Source of the DNA: Kiritimatiellia bacterium
GTDB taxonomy: Bacteria > Verrucomicrobiota > Kiritimatiellia > RFP12 > UBA1067
Assembly: GCA_017479035.1 (NCBI GenBank)
Contig: JAFVCR010000184.1
Location: 1 to 8,687 of the forward strand
DNA length: 8,687 nucleotides
Direction of reading: 5' to 3'
Below the pieces are notes generated by a model that did not search any database, was not told the origin of the DNA, and saw nothing but the letters and a program-made list of their open reading frames with translations. How positions within the stretch are numbered: position 1 is the first letter of the stretch; each line of letters starts with the position of its first letter. Below are positions 5,860 to 8,687 of the stretch, piece by piece. The translations under genes were made by a program, and so were the position numbers.

Positions 5860-7287
5860 ATGACACCGAAAGAGAAAATGTCGATACCTCCGCAGGCAAT
5901 GCCCGAGCAGGATGCCTTGGAGCGCGCACGCAATATGCGGGAAGTGGCGTTGGGTTATACGGCGGAGATGGCAAAAAAAGAGGCATCGCGCTGTTTGCAG
6001 TGTGCCAATGCGCCGTGCCGCAAAGGATGCCCGGTGGCAATAAACATCCCGGCGTTTCTGGCGGCGGCGGCGGAAGGCGATTTTGCAAAAGCGATTGCGA
6101 TAATCCGTGAGACCTCGCTGCTGCCGGCCGTGTGCGGACGCGTCTGCCCACAGGAGAAGCAGTGCCAAAAAGACTGCACGATGGGCAAAGTTTTCAAGGA
6201 TGTAGGCAAGGCGGTGGCGATCGGGCGCGTTGAGCGTTTTTGCGCGGATTTCGAGCGCGAAAGCGGCGCGAAGAAAAACGTCGATGTGGCACCGCCCACA
6301 GGCAAACGCGTTGCAGTTATCGGCTCCGGTCCGGCATCCATAACCGTTGCGGCGGACGTGCGCCGCGCCGGGCATGACGTTACGATGTTCGAGGCATTCC
6401 ACAAGCCGGGCGGAGTGTTGGTGTACGGGATTCCGGAGTTTCGTTTGCCAAAGGCGATTGTGCAGAACGAAATCGACGGACTCAAGGCGATGGGAGTGAA
6501 AATCGAGACCAATTTCGTTGTAGGCAGGACGCGCAAGATAAAGGATTTGATGGAGAAGGACGGGTTCGACGCCGTGTTCGTGGGGACGGGTGCGGGGTTG
6601 CCGAAATTCATGAACATCGAGGGCGAGAATCTCGTGGGCGTGTTCAGCGCCAACGAATACCTCACTCGCGCAAACCTCATGAAAGCCTACAATACAGCAC
6701 GCAGCGATACTCCATTCTGGCACGGCAAGCGCGTGGCAGTTCTCGGCGGCGGCAACGTGGCGATGGACGCAAGCCGCATGGCGTTGCGCCTTGGCGCGGA
6801 GAAGGTTTATCTCGTATATCGCCGCAGCGAGGCAGAAATGCCTGCGCGCATCGAAGAGGTGCATCATGCAAAGGCCGAGGGCGTGGAATTCCGCACGTTG
6901 CAGAATGCAAAACGCATAATCGGCGATGAAAACGGACGTGTCGCCGGGCTTGAATGTTTGCAGTATGAACTGGGCGCACCCGATGCGTCCGGTCGCAGAA
7001 GCCCAGTGGCTGTGCCAGGGAGCGAATTCGTGCTGGATGTGGATACTGTAGTAGTAGCCGTAGGCAATGCGTCGAATCCGTTGATACCCGCCACTACGGA
7101 GGGGCTTGAAATAAACAAGCGCGGCAATATAGTGGTGGATCCCGAGACAAATGCAACCAGCATCAAAGGCATATACGCCGGCGGGGACATCGTGCTCGGC
7201 GCGGCAACGGTTATTCTTGCAATGGGCGAAGGCCGCAAAGCCGCCGCCGCGATAAACGATTATCTGGCATCTCGAGGACATAAATGA
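5860..7287 (+). CDS. nfnB: NfnB/GltA-like NAD(P)H-dependent flavoprotein with two 4Fe-4S clusters
   Basis: A 475-residue cytosolic protein of the NADPH-dependent glutamate synthase small-subunit type (GltA/SudA/NfnB family, usual length about 465-480). The N-terminal domain has two four-cysteine sets for [4Fe-4S] clusters: C45, C48, C53, C57 and C92, C96, C102, C106. The first Rossmann fold binds FAD (VIGSGPAS, 153-160, with Ser where Gly is common). The second binds NAD(P)H (GGGNVAMD, 296-303), with VYRRSEAEMPAR at 319-330 typical of the family and pointing to NADP preference. The C-terminal FAD strand is IYAGGD (438-443). Pairing with the preceding nfnA-like gene favours an electron-bifurcating ferredoxin:NADP+ transhydrogenase; database names such as 'glutamate synthase' come from homology only. 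AGGGGA lies 9 nt before the ATG. Its TGA overlaps the next start as ATGA. Confidence 0.9.
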   Translation: MTPKEKMSIPPQAMPEQDALERARNMREVALGYTAEMAKKEASRCLQCANAPCRKGCPVAINIPAFLAAAAEGDFAKAIAIIRETSLLPAVCGRVCPQEKQCQKDCTMGKVFKDVGKAVAIGRVERFCADFERESGAKKNVDVAPPTGKRVAVIGSGPASITVAADVRRAGHDVTMFEAFHKPGGVLVYGIPEFRLPKAIVQNEIDGLKAMGVKIETNFVVGRTRKIKDLMEKDGFDAVFVGTGAGLPKFMNIEGENLVGVFSANEYLTRANLMKAYNTARSDTPFWHGKRVAVLGGGNVAMDASRMALRLGAEKVYLVYRRSEAEMPARIEEVHHAKAEGVEFRTLQNAKRIIGDENGRVAGLECLQYELGAPDASGRRSPVAVPGSEFVLDVDTVVVAVGNASNPLIPATTEGLEINKRGNIVVDPETNATSIKGIYAGGDIVLGAATVILAMGEGRKAAAAINDYLASRGHK

Positions 7288-8322
7288 AAGCAAAATTTCT
7301 ATTGGTAGCGGCTGGCGCATGTGCGGTGCTTGGCGCGGATGCGATACAGAACAGACCTGTGGGCATGGGGCCGGGAGCGGGGCAGTCAATTTATGCCACT
7401 GACCAGTTCCCGGGCTTCGATGAACTCGACGACCTGCCGAAGAACGAAAAGAAGGAAACCAGTTGGTTTCTGCATGTAAGCGCACAGTCTCCAGCCGGCC
7501 AGTGGAAGTATGTGGAGGAATGCCTAGCGGATGGTTCGCGCCGCGCTGCGAGAAGGGGGTGCGATGCACTTGTACGCGAGTGGCCGTCCGACGATTTGGC
7601 ACCCAAGGCGCAACTCGAACTCTCGCGAATCTGGGAGGAACTGTACGAGGATTACGAAGAGGCATTCGCCGCGCTCGATTATCTTTTGGAGTTTTATCCC
7701 TACGCCTGCACTGAAAGCGGCGTTGGCGCGTATGCGGATCTTGTGCAGCATCAATACTATCTCACAGACAGGATGGTTGCAACAAAAAAAAACATTCCTT
7801 GGCGTGTCATTCCTCACGTGCAAGGATATACGCCGCAATTACGAGGCCATAGTGCGCCGTGCGCCGAATGCGGATTACGTCCCGGAAGTTCTCATGAAAA
7901 TCGGCAAACTGCGCGAGGATGGTTTAGAGTATGAGGAGGCCGCGCAAGTCTACGAGATGCTTGTGCAGAAGTATCCGCACAGCAGTCATCTCCTTGCCGC
8001 CGTTTATCGCGAGGCAGTATGCCGCATGTGGCTGTGTCGCCGCCTGGCATACAACCGCCCGCGATGTGAGGACACCCGTTCGTTTCTCCGCGAAACCATC
8101 CGCAAGTATCCAGACATCCCCGAACGCGACGAACTTGTGCAGTGGTTGAAGGAACTGGAAACGTGGCTTTCAAAAGACGCATATGAGAAGGCTCGATTCT
8201 ACGACTCCCGCCAACGTACACGCCATGCCGCAATCGCCTCGTGGGAAAACTTTATTTCCCAATTTCCCGATTCCGAATATGCCGACGAAGCCCGCCGCCG
8301 CATAGACGAACTCCGTCAATAA
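7284..8322 (+). CDS. BamD-like exported TPR protein, reading frame broken at an A9 run
   Basis: Two open frames make one protein. The first runs from ATG 7284; read straight it ends at 7934, but after 7792 its translation is nonsense. The second frame, offset by one base, continues sensibly from TFLGVSFLT to the TAA at 8320-8322. Removing one A from the nine at 7784-7792 gives a continuous 345-residue chain. It has a signal peptide (MKAKFLLVAAGACAVLGADA; C13 is not in a good lipobox) and helical repeats of BamD/YfiO-TPR type, such as AKAQLELSRIWEELYEDYEEA-like helices at about 107-130, then EEAAQVYEMLVQKYP and a final SWENFISQFPDSEYADEARRRIDELRQ-like unit. In BamD this scaffold helps insert outer-membrane beta-barrels. 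The GAGGA site at 7274-7278 and the ATGA overlap indicate coupling to nfnB. BamD itself versus a general TPR protein is uncertain. Confidence 0.75.
7784..7792 (+). other. Nine-A homopolymer at the frame break of the BamD-like gene
   Basis: Nine A follow AAC at 7781-7783. Frame one reads ACA AAA AAA AAC; the productive downstream frame needs eight A (ACA AAA AAA ACA). The break coincides exactly with the run. An assembly or read error, a real one-base insertion, or polymerase/ribosome slippage would all look like this. Confidence 0.8.
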
Positions 8323-8337
8323 CATGGTGAATGATAT

Positions 8338-8381
8338 AAAAGCTAGACGTGCGCGGAATATTCCGCGCACGTCAAGCTTTT
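8338..8381. terminator. 44-bp near-perfect palindrome, likely bidirectional terminator between convergent genes
   Basis: The left arm 8338-8359 and right arm 8360-8381 are 22 bp each with one mismatch (A8345 opposite A8374) and no spacer. The core GACGTGCGCGGAAT and its complement are GC-rich, and the ends are AAAAGCT/AGCTTTT, so each strand's hairpin ends in a short U run. It sits 16 nt past the BamD-like stop and 20 nt past the argD stop on the other strand. Confidence 0.72.
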
Positions 8382-8400
8382 AGTTGCTCAAGGAGGTGTC

Positions 8401-8687
8401 TCAACCCTCGCTGGCCCATCTTTCCTCGAGTGCGTCTCCCCTCATTTCAACGGCATCTTCGAGATGGTTCTCTTTCATCGAGAGTGTTGGCAGGAAGCGC
8501 ACAACGTTCTGCCCGGCCGTTAGTGCGAGCACTCCGGCATCGCGAAATGCCTCGACGATTCTCGCGGGGTCGCCATCCACCACAATGCCTAGCATCATAC
8601 CAGTGCCGCGCACTTCGAGTGCCTGGTCGTATTTCTCCACGAAACTTTCAAGACCTGCTTTTAGGAGTTCTCCTTTGGCAACGGCCG
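8401..8687 (-). CDS. argD: Acetylornithine aminotransferase, C-terminal part (partial)
   Basis: The frame is open from the right window edge to the TGA at 8403-8401, giving the last 94 residues. They match the C-terminal small domain of ArgD, a PLP-dependent class III aminotransferase that makes N-acetylornithine in arginine synthesis in the cytoplasm. Landmarks are EVRGTGMMLGIVVD, the segment AGVLALTAGQNVVRFLPTL (family form: G-x-L-x-x-x-A-G-x-N-V-x-R-x-x-P-x-L) and a closing helix. The PLP lysine and the N-terminal domain lie outside the window. Related class III enzymes (ornithine or succinylornithine aminotransferase) share this region, but A-G-x-N-V-x-R favours ArgD. A shorter version starting at the GTG at 8640 is only an internal codon. 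Confidence 0.88.
   Translation of the reverse strand, partial: AVAKGELLKAGLESFVEKYDQALEVRGTGMMLGIVVDGDPARIVEAFRDAGVLALTAGQNVVRFLPTLSMKENHLEDAVEMRGDALEERWASEG

Noticed and set aside
7297..7325. A lipoprotein signal (Cys13) in the BamD-like protein
   Set aside because: The bases encode A-G-A before C13, not a good L-A/S-G/A-C lipobox, and the hydrophobic segment before it is too short; an ordinary signal peptide fits better.
5035..7665. An 876-codon open frame on the minus strand opposite nfnA and nfnB
   Set aside because: The translation is rich in His, Arg, Cys and Ala with no recognisable domain, and it spans two well-defined plus-strand genes. It is a long antisense shadow caused by codon bias that avoids stop triplets in that frame.
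8324..8383. A 19-codon open frame from ATG 8324 through the palindrome
   Set aside because: It is too short, has no ribosome site, and its sequence is set by the palindrome.
8390..8398. AAGGAGGTG as a plus-strand ribosome site
   Set aside because: No ATG follows at a usable distance, and the region downstream is the coding end of argD on the other strand.
1..8687. CRISPR arrays, tRNA or rRNA genes, insertion sequences, toxin-antitoxin or defence genes
   Set aside because: I looked for evenly spaced direct repeats, transposase or integrase motifs and cloverleaf-like sequences on both strands and saw none.

Overview
The window looks like a piece of the chromosome of a Gram-negative bacterium, most likely of the Verrucomicrobiota/Kiritimatiellae or Lentisphaerae type. 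This is an inference from four things: moderately high GC with good sigma-70-like promoters, an outer-membrane-style LA_2272-type repeat protein, a secreted LamG-like protein with a degenerate 'YLAG..P' motif, and a BamD-like TPR protein. No rRNA, tRNA, mobile element or CRISPR array is visible, and the gene density is that of an ordinary core chromosome. I did not find a convincing undescribed defence or mobile system.

Left part, minus strand (1-2239): a tightly packed operon read right to left. It runs DUF1015 protein, DUF2062 membrane protein, DprA-like SLOG protein, then the first 21 codons of a probable glycosyltransferase cut by the window edge. The gaps are 3 nt, then two ATGA stop/start overlaps. 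A secreted LA_2272-type repeat protein (2330-2893) lies just upstream, has its own promoter, and may supply transcription to the whole set through a 90-nt spacer holding two inverted repeats.

Middle (3004-4944), minus strand: a HAD-family phosphatase whose promoter places transcription start at or next to its ATG, and a 384-residue secreted beta-rich protein with a near-consensus promoter and a strong intrinsic terminator.

Right part, plus strand (4985-8322): an operon of an NfnA-like FAD/2Fe-2S subunit, an NfnB/GltA-like 4Fe-4S flavoprotein, and a BamD-like TPR protein whose frame is broken at a run of nine A. The first two should form a cytosolic NAD(P)H/ferredoxin oxidoreductase. The third is exported and probably serves the outer membrane. 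A 44-bp near-perfect palindrome separates this operon from the converging 3' end of argD (8401 to the window edge).

Several start codons were moved inward from the longest open frame, using family alignment from memory, Shine-Dalgarno sites and promoter positions: DUF1015 to 2239, HAD to 3618, the secreted protein to 4885, and NfnA to 5023.
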